From contig JAFIEQ010000004.1 in NCBI GenBank assembly GCA_020832455.1, positions 1 through 61,359 of the forward strand: a stretch of DNA of 61,359 bases, given 5' to 3'. The first letter of the stretch is position 1, and every line of letters starts with the position of its first letter. Source of the stretch: Nitriliruptoraceae bacterium. GTDB taxonomy: Bacteria > Actinomycetota > Nitriliruptoria > Nitriliruptorales > Nitriliruptoraceae. Both the position numbers and the translations under genes were made by a program. The notes below the pieces were generated by a model. The model saw only the letters and a list, made by a program, of their open reading frames with translations. It ran no database searches and was not told where the DNA came from. Shown here piece after piece: positions 1-10,812 of the stretch.

Positions 1-255
1 GTCCCCGGCACGCCCGGGGGCGTCACCGGTCCGACCGGGCGTCCGATCGGACCGGCCCGGGGTGTCGCTGCGCTGCCCGGGGGCCTGGTCGTGCTGGCCG
101 GGTGCCTCCCCGGAACGCCCGGGGCCGTCGCCGCACTGGCCGGGGGTCCCGCCACAGCGGCCCGGGGTGTCGCCGGTATGGCCCGGGGCCTCGCCGCTGC
201 GCCCGGGGGTCCCGTCGGTGCGGCTGGGCGTCTCACCCGAACGGCCGGGCGGCGT
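1..255 (-). repeat. 21-nt minisatellite coding for PG-rich heptapeptides
   Basis: Twelve back-to-back units of 21 nt (the first is 24 nt) encode variants such as TPGRSGE, APGHTGD, TPGRCGG and TPGRTGD. The units are diverged at the DNA level but conserved in the Pro-Gly core. The array runs off the left edge, so the total copy number is unknown. Confidence 0.8.
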
Positions 256-639
256 GCCCTCGGGGCGAGGCAGGTCGAACCCGACCCGCTCGGCGACGTC
301 GGCGACGACGTGCTGGACGCCGGCGGGCAGGCTGTTGGTCGCCGCGAGCCCGCCCGTCGTCAGCGCGACGACCCCGACGAGCGCGGCCGCGATGCGCGCC
401 ACGTTGGTCACCAGTGCGAGGCGCCGCTCGCGGCGCGCCTCCAGCGAGGTGACGGTGCCCGGCGCCCGGCCGTTGCCCGACGGCAGGGGGGGGGGGCCAA
501 TCTGGGGGGGGGGGGGGCCCCCGGCGTGGGCGGCGTGTTTGGGCGGCCCGCGCGCCGCGGGGCCTGCCACCAGCCGCTCGGCGACCTGGTGGTCGCCGAG
601 CTCCTCGGCCAGGCGCGCGATGCGCCGCTCGTCGCTCAT
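1..639 (-). CDS. Membrane protein with heptapeptide-repeat tail, possible anti-sigma partner (partial)
   Basis: This reading frame is open from the ATG at 639 to the window edge, so the 3' end is missing. The ATG overlaps the sigma factor stop (ATGA), which implies translational coupling and suggests a sigma-factor partner; I see no zinc-type anti-sigma motif. Residues 1-60 are a charged N-terminus ending in a Pro-rich stretch, encoded by two poly-C tracts that stay in frame. One membrane helix follows at about residues 80-100 (VARIAAALVGVVALTTGG). Residues 129-213 are twelve tandem units of about seven residues of the form (T/A)PGxxGx. The topology suggests a cytosolic N-terminus and an extracytoplasmic repeat tail. 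The function is inferred from context only. Confidence 0.6.
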   Translation of the reverse strand, partial: MSDERRIARLAEELGDHQVAERLVAGPAARGPPKHAAHAGGPPPPQIGPPPLPSGNGRAPGTVTSLEARRERRLALVTNVARIAAALVGVVALTTGGLAATNSLPAGVQHVVADVAERVGFDLPRPEGTPPGRSGETPSRTDGTPGRSGEAPGHTGDTPGRCGGTPGQCGDGPGRSGEAPGQHDQAPGQRSDTPGRSDRTPGRTGDAPGRAGD

Positions 640-1280
640 GGTGTCCATCTCACGTCATCAGCGTCCACCAGGTCGCCGGGGTCACGCGCCGCGCGGCCGG
701 CGCGCGAGGTTCCGGGTGCGGGTCCAGCGGCCGACTCCTGCTCCAGCGCGTGGCGCATCGCCGTGGTCGCCCGGCGTTGGAGCTGCTTGACCGCGCCCGG
801 ACGCTTCCCGATCGCCTCGGCGACGTCCGCGATGGACAGGTCACCGAGCGTGCGCAGCAGCAGCACGGTGCGCTGCTCGTCGGTCAGCACGGCCAACGCC
901 GGCTCGAGCGCGGCGAGCCCCGCGGCGGTGAGCGTGGCGCTCTCCACCTCGTCGCGGGCGGGCGCCGCGGGCAGCTCGACCGGATCCATCGGCGTGGCCG
1001 GTCGGCGGGCATCCTGGCGCCGTGCGTCGATGAGCCGGTGGTGGGCGATCACCAGCGACCACGAGCGGAACCGGCCCGCGTCCCCCTCGAAGCGGTCGAT
1101 CCCCCGGACCAGTTCGACCATGACCTCACCGGCCACGTCGTCGGGGTCGGGGAGCCGCTGCGCGCGCAGGTAGCCGGTGACGATCGGGGCGACCTCGCGG
1201 TACAGGGCGGTCCACGCCAGGGCATCGCCCTCGCGCGCCCGAGCCAGGTGCTCGGGGAACCGCTCCTCGAAGTCGTCCAC
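636..1280 (-). CDS. RNA polymerase sigma factor, sigma-70 family (ECF-type)
   Basis: A 214-residue sigma factor. Region 2 lies at about residues 15-85, with the segment DPDDVAGEVMVELVRGIDRF followed by a FRSWSLVIAHHRLIDARR core helix. Region 4 lies at about residues 125-175, with LTDEQRTVLLLRTLGDLSI and the helix-turn-helix VAEAIGKRPGAVKQLQRRA. There is no region 1.1 or 3, which is the two-domain architecture of ECF factors. The stop overlaps the start of the downstream membrane protein, its likely regulator. The acidic tail DLVDADDVRWTP is unusual but short. The target regulon cannot be deduced from the sequence. Confidence 0.9.
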   Translation of the reverse strand: MDDFEERFPEHLARAREGDALAWTALYREVAPIVTGYLRAQRLPDPDDVAGEVMVELVRGIDRFEGDAGRFRSWSLVIAHHRLIDARRQDARRPATPMDPVELPAAPARDEVESATLTAAGLAALEPALAVLTDEQRTVLLLRTLGDLSIADVAEAIGKRPGAVKQLQRRATTAMRHALEQESAAGPAPGTSRAGRAARDPGDLVDADDVRWTP

Positions 1281-1410
1281 CGTCGTGTCGCGCCTCCCCG
1301 GGCCATCGGGCCGACCGGATCATCGACCGGACCGTCTCGCGCCGATCAGCCCCCGCCCCGGGCCGACCTCACGCACGGTAGCCCCCCTGGGCCAGCGCAT
1401 GCACCACGGG

Positions 1411-3834
1411 TCAGTTGGGCGGGGTGGTGTGATCCTGCTCGGCGATGGCGCCGGTGATCTCCACCTCGGCATCGGCATCCACGTCCAGGGGGAGAGGGGT
1501 CGCGCGGCCGGCGCGCTTGGCGTCACCGACATCGATCGGTCGGATCACCCGCGGCGGGTCGCTCACCAGGTGCAGGTCGGCGGCGACCCCGCACCACGCG
1601 AGCGGGTCGCTGCCGGTCTTCAGGCCCTTCCCGCCACGGCCCTTGCTCGGGTACTCGTCGAGCGGGGTCCGCTTGCCGAGCCCCGCCGGGTCGACGGTGA
1701 GGATCTCCACGCGATCGGCGTCCGCGGGGATCACCGTCAGCGCCACGATCCGTGCCCCGGCCGGGACGTTCATCCCGGCGACGCCGCTGGCGGTGCGTCC
1801 CATCGCACGGGCCTCGGACACCGCGAAGCGGGTCACGTACCCGCCGTCGTGGGCGAGCAGCACCTCGTCGTCCTCCCGGCACAGCGCGACCCCGACGATC
1901 CGGTCGTCCCCCTTGACGCCGGCGGCCTGCAGGCTGCGCTGGCGGGCGTGGACGAACTCCTCGAGGGCCGTGCGCTTGACCTGCCCGCTGGCGGACACGG
2001 TCAGCAGGAACAGCGAGGCATCGTCCATCAGCGGCACCGCGCCGGCCAGCGGTGCGTCGGGCCCGCCGCCGAGCAGCCCGCCGACGTGCGTGCCCCGCTG
2101 GGAGGCCTTGGCGATCGGGACGTCGCCGACGCCCACGCGGTAGCCGGTGCCCTGCTCGTCGACGAGCAGCAGCGTGTCGTCGGTCGTGCCACGGATCACC
2201 GCGACGAGCGGGTCGTGGGCGTGCTTGTGCGCCGGGGTGGTCCGGCGGCGCGCCAACGGCTTCGCGTAGCCGCCGCGGGTGATCAGCACGGTGACGTCCT
2301 GCGCTTCGAACCCGGCCTGCGACCCGCCCGCGAGCACGTCCTGCGCCTCGATGCCGTCCCGCACGATCCGCGAGCGACGCGGGGTGGCGTGCACGCGGCG
2401 CAGTTCGGTGAGCTCGTCGACGAGCACCTTGTCGAGCACCTCGGCGTCGCCGAGGATCTCCTCGAGCCGCGCGATGGTGTCCTGCAGCGTCTGGTACTCG
2501 TCCTCGAGCTCGGCGCGTTCCAGCGCGGCCAGCCGGCGCAGCTGCATGTCCAGGACCGCCTGGGCCTGCACCTCGGTCATCTCGAAGCGGTCCATGAGCC
2601 CGACCTTGGCCTCGGACGCCGACGCGCTGCCGCGGATCAGCGCGATGACCTCGTCGAGGTGGTCGAGCGCGGTGAGCAGTCCCTCGACGATGTGGGCCCG
2701 GGCGCGGGCCTTGGCCAGCCGGTGCTCGGTGCGGCGGGTCAGCACCTGACGCTGGTGGGCGAGGTAGTGGGTCAGCGCCTCGTGCAGCCCGATGGTGCGC
2801 GGCGCACCGTCGACGAGCGCGACCATGTTGGCGTTGAGGTTGGTCCGCAGGTCGGTGAGCTTGAACAGCTTGGCGAGCACGGCGGCCGGGTCCTCGCCGC
2901 GCTTGAGCTCGATGACGATGCGCATCCCGTCGCGCGAGGACTCGTCGCGCAGGTCGCGGATGGCGTCGATCTTGCGGTCGCTGACGAGCCCGGCGATGCG
3001 TTCCAGCAGGGCGGACTTGTTGACCTGGTAGGGGATCTCCGTGACCACGATCCGAGGCAGGTTGCCGGTGCGCATCTCCGTGGTCGCGACCGCCTCCACG
3101 GTGATCGCGCCGCGCCCGCCGCCGTAGGCCGAGCGGATCCCGTCGGACTCGATGATGCGGGCGCCGGTCGGCAGGTCCGGGGCCGGGACGTGCTTCATCA
3201 GCTCGTCCAGCGTCGCGTCGGGCTTGCGTACCAGCAGCAGGCACGCGTCGATCACCTCGCCGAGGTTGTGGGGTGGGATGTTGGTCGCCATCCCGACCGC
3301 GATGCCGGTCGCACCGTTGACGAGCAGGTTCGGGAACCGCGCGGGTAGCACCACCGGTTCGGTCGAGTAGCCGTCGTAGTTCTCGACCTCGCCGACGGTC
3401 TCCTCACGGATCCCGCTGAGCAGCTCCATCGCCAGTGCGGACAGCCGTGCCTCGGTGTAGCGCATCGCGGCCGGCGGGTCGCCGTCCACCGAGCCGAAGT
3501 TGCCGTGCCCGTCGACGAGCGGTTCGCGGGTCGCGAAGTCCTGCGCCATGCGGACCAGCGCGTCGTAGATCGAGGTGTCGCCGTGGGGGTGGTAGGTCTT
3601 CATGACCTCACCGACCGCGGAGGCGCACTTGCGGTAGGGGCGGTCGGGGTGCAGCCCGGATTCGTACATGGAGAACAGGATCCGGCGCTGCACGGGCTTG
3701 AGCCCGTCGCGCACGTCCGGCAGCGCCCGGCCGACGATCACCGACATCGAGTAGTCGAGGAACGCCTGCTCCATGCGGCTCTCGAGCGAGACGTCACGGA
3801 CCTCGCCGGCGGTCAGGGCAGGTTGCTTGGCCAC
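1411..3834 (-). CDS. gyrA: Type IIA topoisomerase subunit A (DNA gyrase A-like)
   Basis: An 807-residue breakage-reunion subunit that cuts and rejoins DNA through a Tyr-phosphate link. The catalytic Tyr126 sits in AAMRYTEAR. The preceding quinolone-pocket helix is HPHGDTSIYD, with Thr87 and Asp91 at the positions equivalent to E. coli Ser83 and Asp87. The C-terminal half has beta-pinwheel character, and the segment SKGRGGKG near residue 745 resembles a degenerate GyrA box (QRRGGKG type). That favours a supercoiling gyrase over topo IV but does not prove it. The start is a GTG. The gyrB-like partner lies upstream on the same strand but is separated by about 4 kb, so the two are probably not one operon. 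Confidence 0.9.
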   Translation of the reverse strand: MAKQPALTAGEVRDVSLESRMEQAFLDYSMSVIVGRALPDVRDGLKPVQRRILFSMYESGLHPDRPYRKCASAVGEVMKTYHPHGDTSIYDALVRMAQDFATREPLVDGHGNFGSVDGDPPAAMRYTEARLSALAMELLSGIREETVGEVENYDGYSTEPVVLPARFPNLLVNGATGIAVGMATNIPPHNLGEVIDACLLLVRKPDATLDELMKHVPAPDLPTGARIIESDGIRSAYGGGRGAITVEAVATTEMRTGNLPRIVVTEIPYQVNKSALLERIAGLVSDRKIDAIRDLRDESSRDGMRIVIELKRGEDPAAVLAKLFKLTDLRTNLNANMVALVDGAPRTIGLHEALTHYLAHQRQVLTRRTEHRLAKARARAHIVEGLLTALDHLDEVIALIRGSASASEAKVGLMDRFEMTEVQAQAVLDMQLRRLAALERAELEDEYQTLQDTIARLEEILGDAEVLDKVLVDELTELRRVHATPRRSRIVRDGIEAQDVLAGGSQAGFEAQDVTVLITRGGYAKPLARRRTTPAHKHAHDPLVAVIRGTTDDTLLLVDEQGTGYRVGVGDVPIAKASQRGTHVGGLLGGGPDAPLAGAVPLMDDASLFLLTVSASGQVKRTALEEFVHARQRSLQAAGVKGDDRIVGVALCREDDEVLLAHDGGYVTRFAVSEARAMGRTASGVAGMNVPAGARIVALTVIPADADRVEILTVDPAGLGKRTPLDEYPSKGRGGKGLKTGSDPLAWCGVAADLHLVSDPPRVIRPIDVGDAKRAGRATPLPLDVDADAEVEITGAIAEQDHTTPPN

Positions 3835-3951
3835 GGGGGAGACGCTCCGGGTTCGCGGTCGTCATGGGGAGTTGGCGGCAACGTAGAACACCCGTGTGAC
3901 GCCACCGTGGAGGTGGTCCACGCCCGGCGGCCTGCGCGCGCCCGCCCTCGC

Positions 3952-4983
3952 CTACGGGCCCAGCAGGAACGGCTGGGTCAGCATCCGGGCACCGGCGTCG
4001 CCGTGGAGCACCGCCCGCACGTAGCCGCCGAGCCCACCAAGATCGAGCGGCAGCCGGTCAGCGGTGTGGACCACCTCGCCGTCGGCGATCCAGTCGATGC
4101 GGTCGTAGCGCTCGCCCTCGATCGTGATGGAGCGGTCACCGACCTCGATGTGGGTGACCGCGGGTGCGGCGGTCCAGAACCCTTCGCGGTCGTCGAGGTG
4201 GCGCTCGAGTGCGTTGCCCAGCGGGTCCTGCACGACGAGGTAGCTGCCCTGCTCCAGCGACTGGCGCATCGCTGTGGTCGACCGCTCTGCGAGCAGGTGC
4301 ACGTGGTAGTCGAACCCGATCTCCGCGGCGTGGTGCGAGTCGTCGGCGGCGTTGGCCCACAGGGGCACCTCGACGCCTTCCTGCAGCAGGCGGGTCAGGA
4401 TCGCGTCGTACAGCGCCGAGGAATCGGTCGCGGACGGTCGCCCGGTGCCCGAGTACACCTCGAACCCACGCAGGTTGCGGTGGGCGTGGTGGCGCTCGAC
4501 GAACCAGCCCGGATCGCCGCCGTGCGTGCGGAGCTCACCGCTGCGGGTGGGATGCGCCCAGGCGGAGACGGCGGCGCGCTCATCGAGGGTGGCCAGCATC
4601 CAGGCGAGATCCTCGTTGCGCTCGTCGAACGGGTGGTCGGGCTGCCACAGGTCGTGGAACCAGCTGGTCACGTGCGGGATGTTGGCGACGGCTGGGTCGC
4701 CGGTGAGCTCGATCCCGCGCACGGCCAGCATCCCGAGCGTGTCGGGGTCGCGGCCGTGGTCGGTCCACGGCCAGGTCGCTGCACCGGTGCGTGAGTCGTT
4801 GCGGTAGGTGTCGTGGTCGGTGATGGCGAGCACGTCGTAGCCGCGCGCCGCGTAGGCGTCGATCACCTCGGCGGGGGAGAGGCTGCCGTCCGAGCAGGTC
4901 GTGTGCGCGTGCAGGTTGGCCTTGAACCGACCGGTGCTCGACCAGTCGACGTCCGCGTAGGGGTCGCGTTCGACGTGTCGCAT
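3952..4983 (-). CDS. PHP-domain metal-dependent phosphoesterase
   Basis: A 343-residue protein of the polymerase-and-histidinol-phosphatase (PHP) superfamily. Metal-ligand motifs are visible: HAHTTCSDGSL near residue 25, ITDHDTY near residue 55, an acidic site in GIELTGD, SAWAHPTR mid-protein and ADDSHHA near residue 215. The family hydrolyses phosphoesters at a tri-metal centre. The substrate cannot be assigned, and the last ~90 residues form an extra domain with no recognised motif. It starts with ATG at 4983 and is followed on its strand by gyrA after about 117 nt. Confidence 0.8.
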   Translation of the reverse strand: MRHVERDPYADVDWSSTGRFKANLHAHTTCSDGSLSPAEVIDAYAARGYDVLAITDHDTYRNDSRTGAATWPWTDHGRDPDTLGMLAVRGIELTGDPAVANIPHVTSWFHDLWQPDHPFDERNEDLAWMLATLDERAAVSAWAHPTRSGELRTHGGDPGWFVERHHAHRNLRGFEVYSGTGRPSATDSSALYDAILTRLLQEGVEVPLWANAADDSHHAAEIGFDYHVHLLAERSTTAMRQSLEQGSYLVVQDPLGNALERHLDDREGFWTAAPAVTHIEVGDRSITIEGERYDRIDWIADGEVVHTADRLPLDLGGLGGYVRAVLHGDAGARMLTQPFLLGP

Positions 4984-5472
4984 GTGTGGTCAGCCCTGTC
5001 GTCGCTCAGCCGATCGAGGAGTCTAGGGAGACGTGGACAGCAGCTCGCCCGTTGCCGATGGGGTGCTAGCGGGGGTACGCCCGGTCGTGATCCCCTCGAT
5101 CGTCACCGGGTGGTCCCGCGTCGACACCGTCCGCGATCCGACGGGAGATCGAGGGTGACCCGAACGCAGGTTGGATCCAGCGGGTCCAGCGTCGCCCCGC
5201 CCGCACCGACGCAGCACTGGATACCTCGGCGTCGATCGCCGACGTGCGGTACCCCGGCGCCTGATCGCACGTCCCGCTGCTCCGCGACGTGGGCGTTGGG
5301 CACGGTCCACTCGCGGGGTGGTGCTGGTCGACCTCGATGACCGGGATGTGGTGTGGGAAGTCGCAGATGGCGAGCCGGGGTCGGTTCGACCGCTCGGCTC
5401 GGTCGTTCGCCCGGAGCCCGTCGCTAGCCTGACCCGACCGCCACCCCAGGCGGGGTCGCGACCGGGGGGTCC
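4984..5472. other. Intergenic region with a gyrB 3'-end relic
   Basis: These 489 bases separate the divergent PHP gene and membrane-protein pair. I see no convincing complete gene. Positions 5270-5316, read on the minus strand, encode REWTVPNAHVAEQRDV, closely matching [16 protein letters not shown] at the end of the gyrB-like protein (7978-8023); the DNA match extends over most of about 46 bases. Similarity stops on both sides. The remainder should contain promoters for both flanking genes, but no clear -35/-10 pair stands out. Confidence 0.45.
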
Positions 5473-6240
5473 GTGCAGAGACTCGCCGCAGGGCTCAAGG
5501 CAGCCGGGCCACACCTGCGTCGACGTCGCGTCGGGTGGCTCTGGGGCGGGTTCTGCGCGTTGCTGCTCGTGTGGTGGTTCCTGGCCTCCTCCCACGGGTT
5601 CCTCATCGAGGTCGGCGACGCCGTCATCCGCCCGCCGCGGCTCGCCGTCGAGGCAGCCATCCTCATCGGCGCGCTCGGGTTCCTCATCGGCCGTCCCGGC
5701 CTGCCGAGGATCGTCGCGGGCGCGGACCCCCGCGCGTTCACCCTCGCCGTCCTGCTCGTCGTCGGGACCGCGCTGACCCAGTTCGGGCTGCTCGGGACCC
5801 AGCACTACCCGCTGGCGACCTGGACGATGTACACCTCGCCGACCGCGCAGATCACCTACACCGACCTGGTCATGGTCCGCGGGGACGAGGAGCTCGGCCA
5901 GCTCCCCTTCGCCCGGGCGGTCCCGACGCGCTCGCCACGCGCCCTGCTGTGGCCGGTCACCGACGTCGCCGAACAGGCGGCGCAGGGCGACCGTTCGGCC
6001 GAGGTGCGGCTCGAGGAGTGGGTCGCCGTGGTGACGGCACACCCGGGTGTGCTGCCCGACGACGCGGCGCAGCGCCCGGACACGCTCAGGATCGACCGGT
6101 GCGCCGTGCGCGATCCGTCGCAGCCCGGGGCGGTCGCCTGCTCGACCCTGCTCGAGGTCCCGATCCCGCCACCTGCGCCCGGAGCAGCGGACCCCGCGGC
6201 CGCTGCCGACGCAGGCGCGTCAGAGGCGGGCGCGCGATGA
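5473..6240 (+). CDS. Hypothetical membrane protein
   Basis: A 255-residue protein of unrecognised family. About three hydrophobic helices are visible: WLWGGFCALLLVWWFLASS near residue 25, VEAAILIGALGFLIG near 60, and FTLAVLLVVGTALTQFGLLG near 95. A soluble region of about 110 residues with two Cys follows, then a Pro/Ala-rich tail. Its stop codon overlaps the ATG of the next membrane protein (ATGA), so the two are probably co-translated and work together. It has no catalytic motif that I can identify. Confidence 0.7.
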   Translation: MQRLAAGLKAAGPHLRRRRVGWLWGGFCALLLVWWFLASSHGFLIEVGDAVIRPPRLAVEAAILIGALGFLIGRPGLPRIVAGADPRAFTLAVLLVVGTALTQFGLLGTQHYPLATWTMYTSPTAQITYTDLVMVRGDEELGQLPFARAVPTRSPRALLWPVTDVAEQAAQGDRSAEVRLEEWVAVVTAHPGVLPDDAAQRPDTLRIDRCAVRDPSQPGAVACSTLLEVPIPPPAPGAADPAAAADAGASEAGAR

Positions 6241-7184
6241 GCTGGTTCCACGTCGACGCCCGCCCGCACGACCTCGCCGTGCTGCGCATCGCCGTGTTCG
6301 GCATCTGGGTGGTGATCGCACTCGGCACGCCGTTGCAGACCGCCGCCGATCTGCCGGCGTGGCTGTTCACGCCGCGCGGGCCGTGGACGGTGATCCCCCT
6401 CGACGGGCTGGTCGGATCCGTGGGGTGGCTGTGGGCGCTGCGTCTGGCGGTGATCGTCGGCGGCATCGCGTGTGCCATCGGCGGACGCTCCTACACCGTG
6501 CTCGCGGGCCCGACTGCGCTGGCCGTCCTGGTCATGCACGGCGTGATGACCGGTGTGGGCGGCTTCGTCAACCACGCGCAGATCGCGGTGCTCTACGCCG
6601 CGTGGCTCCTCGCGCTGCAGCGCGGCGTCGGGGCCGCCCACCTGGGCGACATGGCCACGGAAGCGACAACGGCGAGGCAGCAGCCGAGCCGATCGGCTGC
6701 GGGCGCGCCGTTCGCGCTGGCCTCCGTGGGGCTGGTCGTCGCGCTGGCCTACAGCCTGCTGGCGCTGCGCCGGATCACCCGGGGCGGGGCGGAGATCTAC
6801 CTCGACGGCTCGACCGGCATCATGACCATCGCCCGCAGCCTGGAGTACGCGCAGACCAGCTTCCGTGTCGGCAGCCTGATCGAGGGCTCCACGCTGCTGC
6901 TCGGCCTGGTCGCGGTGGGCTTCCTCGTCTCCACGATCTTCGAACTGCTGGCGCCGCTCGCGCTGCTCAACTCGCGGTTCCGGGTGGTGTGGGTCGGCTA
7001 CATGGTGGTGTTCCACCTCAGCACGATCGTGATGATGAACATCGCGTTCCTGGAGAACCTCGTGCTGATCGTCGTGGTGTTCACGCGCGTGCTGCGGCCA
7101 AGAGGTGATCGCTCGAGCGCCATGGCCGACGTCGGCTCGGGCCCGTTGTCGATCGCCTCATCGGGCGGCGGACCATCCTCGTGA
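6237..7184 (+). CDS. Multi-pass membrane protein, HTTM/VKGC-like
   Basis: A 315-residue protein with about eight hydrophobic segments. Its opening (FHVDARPHDLAVLRIAVFGI) and closing helices (YMVVFHLSTIVMMNIAFLEN) resemble the horizontally transferred transmembrane (HTTM) family, which is related to the membrane part of vitamin-K-dependent gamma-carboxylase. That assignment is by overall look, not by a diagnostic motif. The ATG overlaps the stop of the preceding membrane protein. It converges with the PIN toxin gene, leaving only 21 nt between stops. Confidence 0.6.
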   Translation: MSWFHVDARPHDLAVLRIAVFGIWVVIALGTPLQTAADLPAWLFTPRGPWTVIPLDGLVGSVGWLWALRLAVIVGGIACAIGGRSYTVLAGPTALAVLVMHGVMTGVGGFVNHAQIAVLYAAWLLALQRGVGAAHLGDMATEATTARQQPSRSAAGAPFALASVGLVVALAYSLLALRRITRGGAEIYLDGSTGIMTIARSLEYAQTSFRVGSLIEGSTLLLGLVAVGFLVSTIFELLAPLALLNSRFRVVWVGYMVVFHLSTIVMMNIAFLENLVLIVVVFTRVLRPRGDRSSAMADVGSGPLSIASSGGGPSS

Positions 7185-7205
7185 GGTCCGGTCCGCTCAA
7201 TTCGC

Positions 7206-7628
7206 TCAGGTTGATGCACTGTCGGTCAGCAGCTCGCAGGACACGACCCCGGACGCGAGCCGTTGAAGTCCTACGTCCAAGGTCACGATCCGGAGTTCGG
7301 CCTCAGCAGCTGTCTGCACGATGACAGCGTCATGGATGTTCCCGGCGAACCGGCCGTCAGGTGCCCACTGCAGCGTGCGGTCGTAGGCGCCGACGGACGG
7401 GGCGATCATCAGCCGTGACGCCCGATAGTCGTCGAGCATCGTTGCGACGAGATCAGCGGGCAGACGGAAGTGCCGACGGAGCACACTCCATGCCTCGACC
7501 GTGACCTGTCCCAGCACGTGCGTGGCGTCAGCGGCCGCTTCGATCGCGAGGTCGTGGTGGTCGTGTTCGAGCACCAGCGCAGCGATGAGGACGTTGGTGT
7601 CGACGGCGGTCGGGGGCGTCACGTTCAA
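7206..7628 (-). CDS. PIN-domain toxin (VapC-like RNase)
   Basis: A 140-residue PIN-domain protein, the usual length for VapC-type toxins. These cleave RNA at a metal site built from conserved acidic residues. The N-terminal Asp lies in [11 protein letters not shown] (residue 9-10), a central Glu in VTVEAWSVL, and the downstream acidic pair in [12 protein letters not shown] and IVTLDVGL. It overlaps the upstream AbrB-type antitoxin gene by four bases, giving the antitoxin-first operon expected for a type II toxin-antitoxin module. Confidence 0.85.
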   Translation of the reverse strand: MNVTPPTAVDTNVLIAALVLEHDHHDLAIEAAADATHVLGQVTVEAWSVLRRHFRLPADLVATMLDDYRASRLMIAPSVGAYDRTLQWAPDGRFAGNIHDAVIVQTAAEAELRIVTLDVGLQRLASGVVSCELLTDSAST

Positions 7629-7876
7629 CCGTTTCCGTCCTCGCGGTCACTGCGGATGGCCTCGGCGACCTCGCTCTGCTCAACGGGGCGGCCGAGGGAG
7701 GCGACGGTCAGCCCACGTTCCTTGCGCGCGACCGCTGCGTGGTCGACCGGGCGGAGCAGCACTCCGTCGGGGGTGTCCACGAGGTCGAGTTCGCCGCCCT
7801 GCGGGCCGATGCCGAAGGCGCGACGGATCGCCGCTGGGATGACGACCCTGCCGGCACCATCGATCTTCGTACGCAT
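7625..7876 (-). CDS. AbrB/MazE-type antitoxin
   Basis: An 83-residue swapped-hairpin AbrB-type DNA-binding protein; the signature [22 protein letters not shown] occupies its start. The ATG at 7876 was chosen over an upstream in-frame start (7954) because AAGGAG sits about 8 nt in front of it and the AbrB fold begins exactly there. The C-terminal half ([20 protein letters not shown]) is the part expected to wrap the PIN toxin. It is probably autoregulated through the inverted repeat just upstream. Confidence 0.85.
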   Translation of the reverse strand: MRTKIDGAGRVVIPAAIRRAFGIGPQGGELDLVDTPDGVLLRPVDHAAVARKERGLTVASLGRPVEQSEVAEAIRSDREDGNG

Positions 7877-7919
7877 GTCACGCTCCTTGTGGCTGGCCGA
7901 TACCAGGATATGCCAGGCG

Positions 7920-7955
7920 CATGCCATGCCGCTGCCACATCGCTGGCATGGCATG
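7920..7955. promoter_or_regulatory. Inverted repeat: candidate antitoxin operator and/or gyrB terminator
   Basis: Perfect 11-bp arms CATGCCATGCC (7920-7930) and GGCATGGCATG (7945-7955) are separated by 14 nt. The element lies 44 nt upstream of the antitoxin start and 17 nt past the gyrB stop on the same strand. It could be the autoregulatory operator of the toxin-antitoxin pair, a hairpin ending gyrB transcription, or both. There is no T-tract. Confidence 0.5.
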
Positions 7956-7972
7956 GGATAGCCGCGCGGCCT

Positions 7973-10102
<2,130 letters not shown>

Positions 10103-10104
10103 TC

Positions 10105-10617
10105 ATGGCACGCATCCTGATCGTGGCGAACCAGACGCTGGGCGGCGCCCCGCTGGACGAGGCGGTCCAGGCCCGGATCGACACCGGCGAGGTGGAGTTC
10201 TTCGTCCTGGTGCCGATGACGGCCATGGAGCACGAGCTCGCCGGTGCGGAGCTCGGCTACTGGGCCGGGGACGTGTTCCTGCCCCCGCCACCGGAGGTCC
10301 TGCAGGACAGCGCCGGTGAACGCCTCAAGGTGCTCGAGGAGGCACGCGCCCGGGCGGAGGAGCGGCTGCAGAAGATGGTGGGGCGCATCGAGGAGCTCGG
10401 GGGACAGGTGCACGGCGACGTCGGCGCCTCGGACCCCTACGTCGCGGCGCGTGACGTGCTCGACAAGCAGGCCTTCGACGAGGTGCTGGTGTCCACCCTG
10501 CCCCGGCGCCTGTCGCGCTGGCTGAAGATGGACCTGCCCAGCCGCCTGGAGCGGTGCACGGACGTGCCCGTCACCACGGTGGAGGCGCCGGAGCTCGAGC
10601 CCGACGAGCAGGGCTGA
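10105..10617 (+). CDS. UspA-like protein (adenine-nucleotide alpha-hydrolase fold)
   Basis: A 170-residue protein that begins with the beta-strand ILIVANQTLGG typical of actinobacterial universal-stress-like proteins. A charged helix follows (residues 75-105), and a second strand/helix unit ends in VLVSTLPRRLSRWLKMDLPS, near where the family usually binds phosphate. Such proteins are usually soluble nucleotide-binding stress factors; the ligand here is unproven. It is divergent from gyrB, so 9902-10104 holds promoters for both. Confidence 0.65.
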   Translation: MARILIVANQTLGGAPLDEAVQARIDTGEVEFFVLVPMTAMEHELAGAELGYWAGDVFLPPPPEVLQDSAGERLKVLEEARARAEERLQKMVGRIEELGGQVHGDVGASDPYVAARDVLDKQAFDEVLVSTLPRRLSRWLKMDLPSRLERCTDVPVTTVEAPELEPDEQG

Positions 10618-10812
10618 GCGATGACCAGCCGCTCGCCTCGCTCCGCTACGGCGGCCTGAGTACTACGCAGCGTCACTTCGCGATGCGCTACGTGGTATTT
10701 TCAGGCAATGATCCCACGCTGCGTTGAACTCGACGTCCCGGTACGTCATGCTACGTCGCGCACGAGGTGCGATCGGTCACGCACGGGGCCGAACCGAGAC
10801 GACGAGGGCACC

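Noticed and set aside
1..255. CRISPR-like array from the regularly spaced repeats
   Set aside because: Units are contiguous 21-mers without spacers and encode a continuous heptapeptide repeat in the frame of a gene.
1177..3348. 723-residue open frame on the plus strand
   Set aside because: Antisense to gyrA; composition is typical of the complementary frame of a high-GC gene.
5023..6042. 339-residue minus-strand frame over the intergenic gap and the first membrane protein
   Set aside because: It lies antisense to a clear membrane protein over half its length and is Arg/Ser/Thr/Pro-rich; only the short gyrB-like segment, in another frame, has support.
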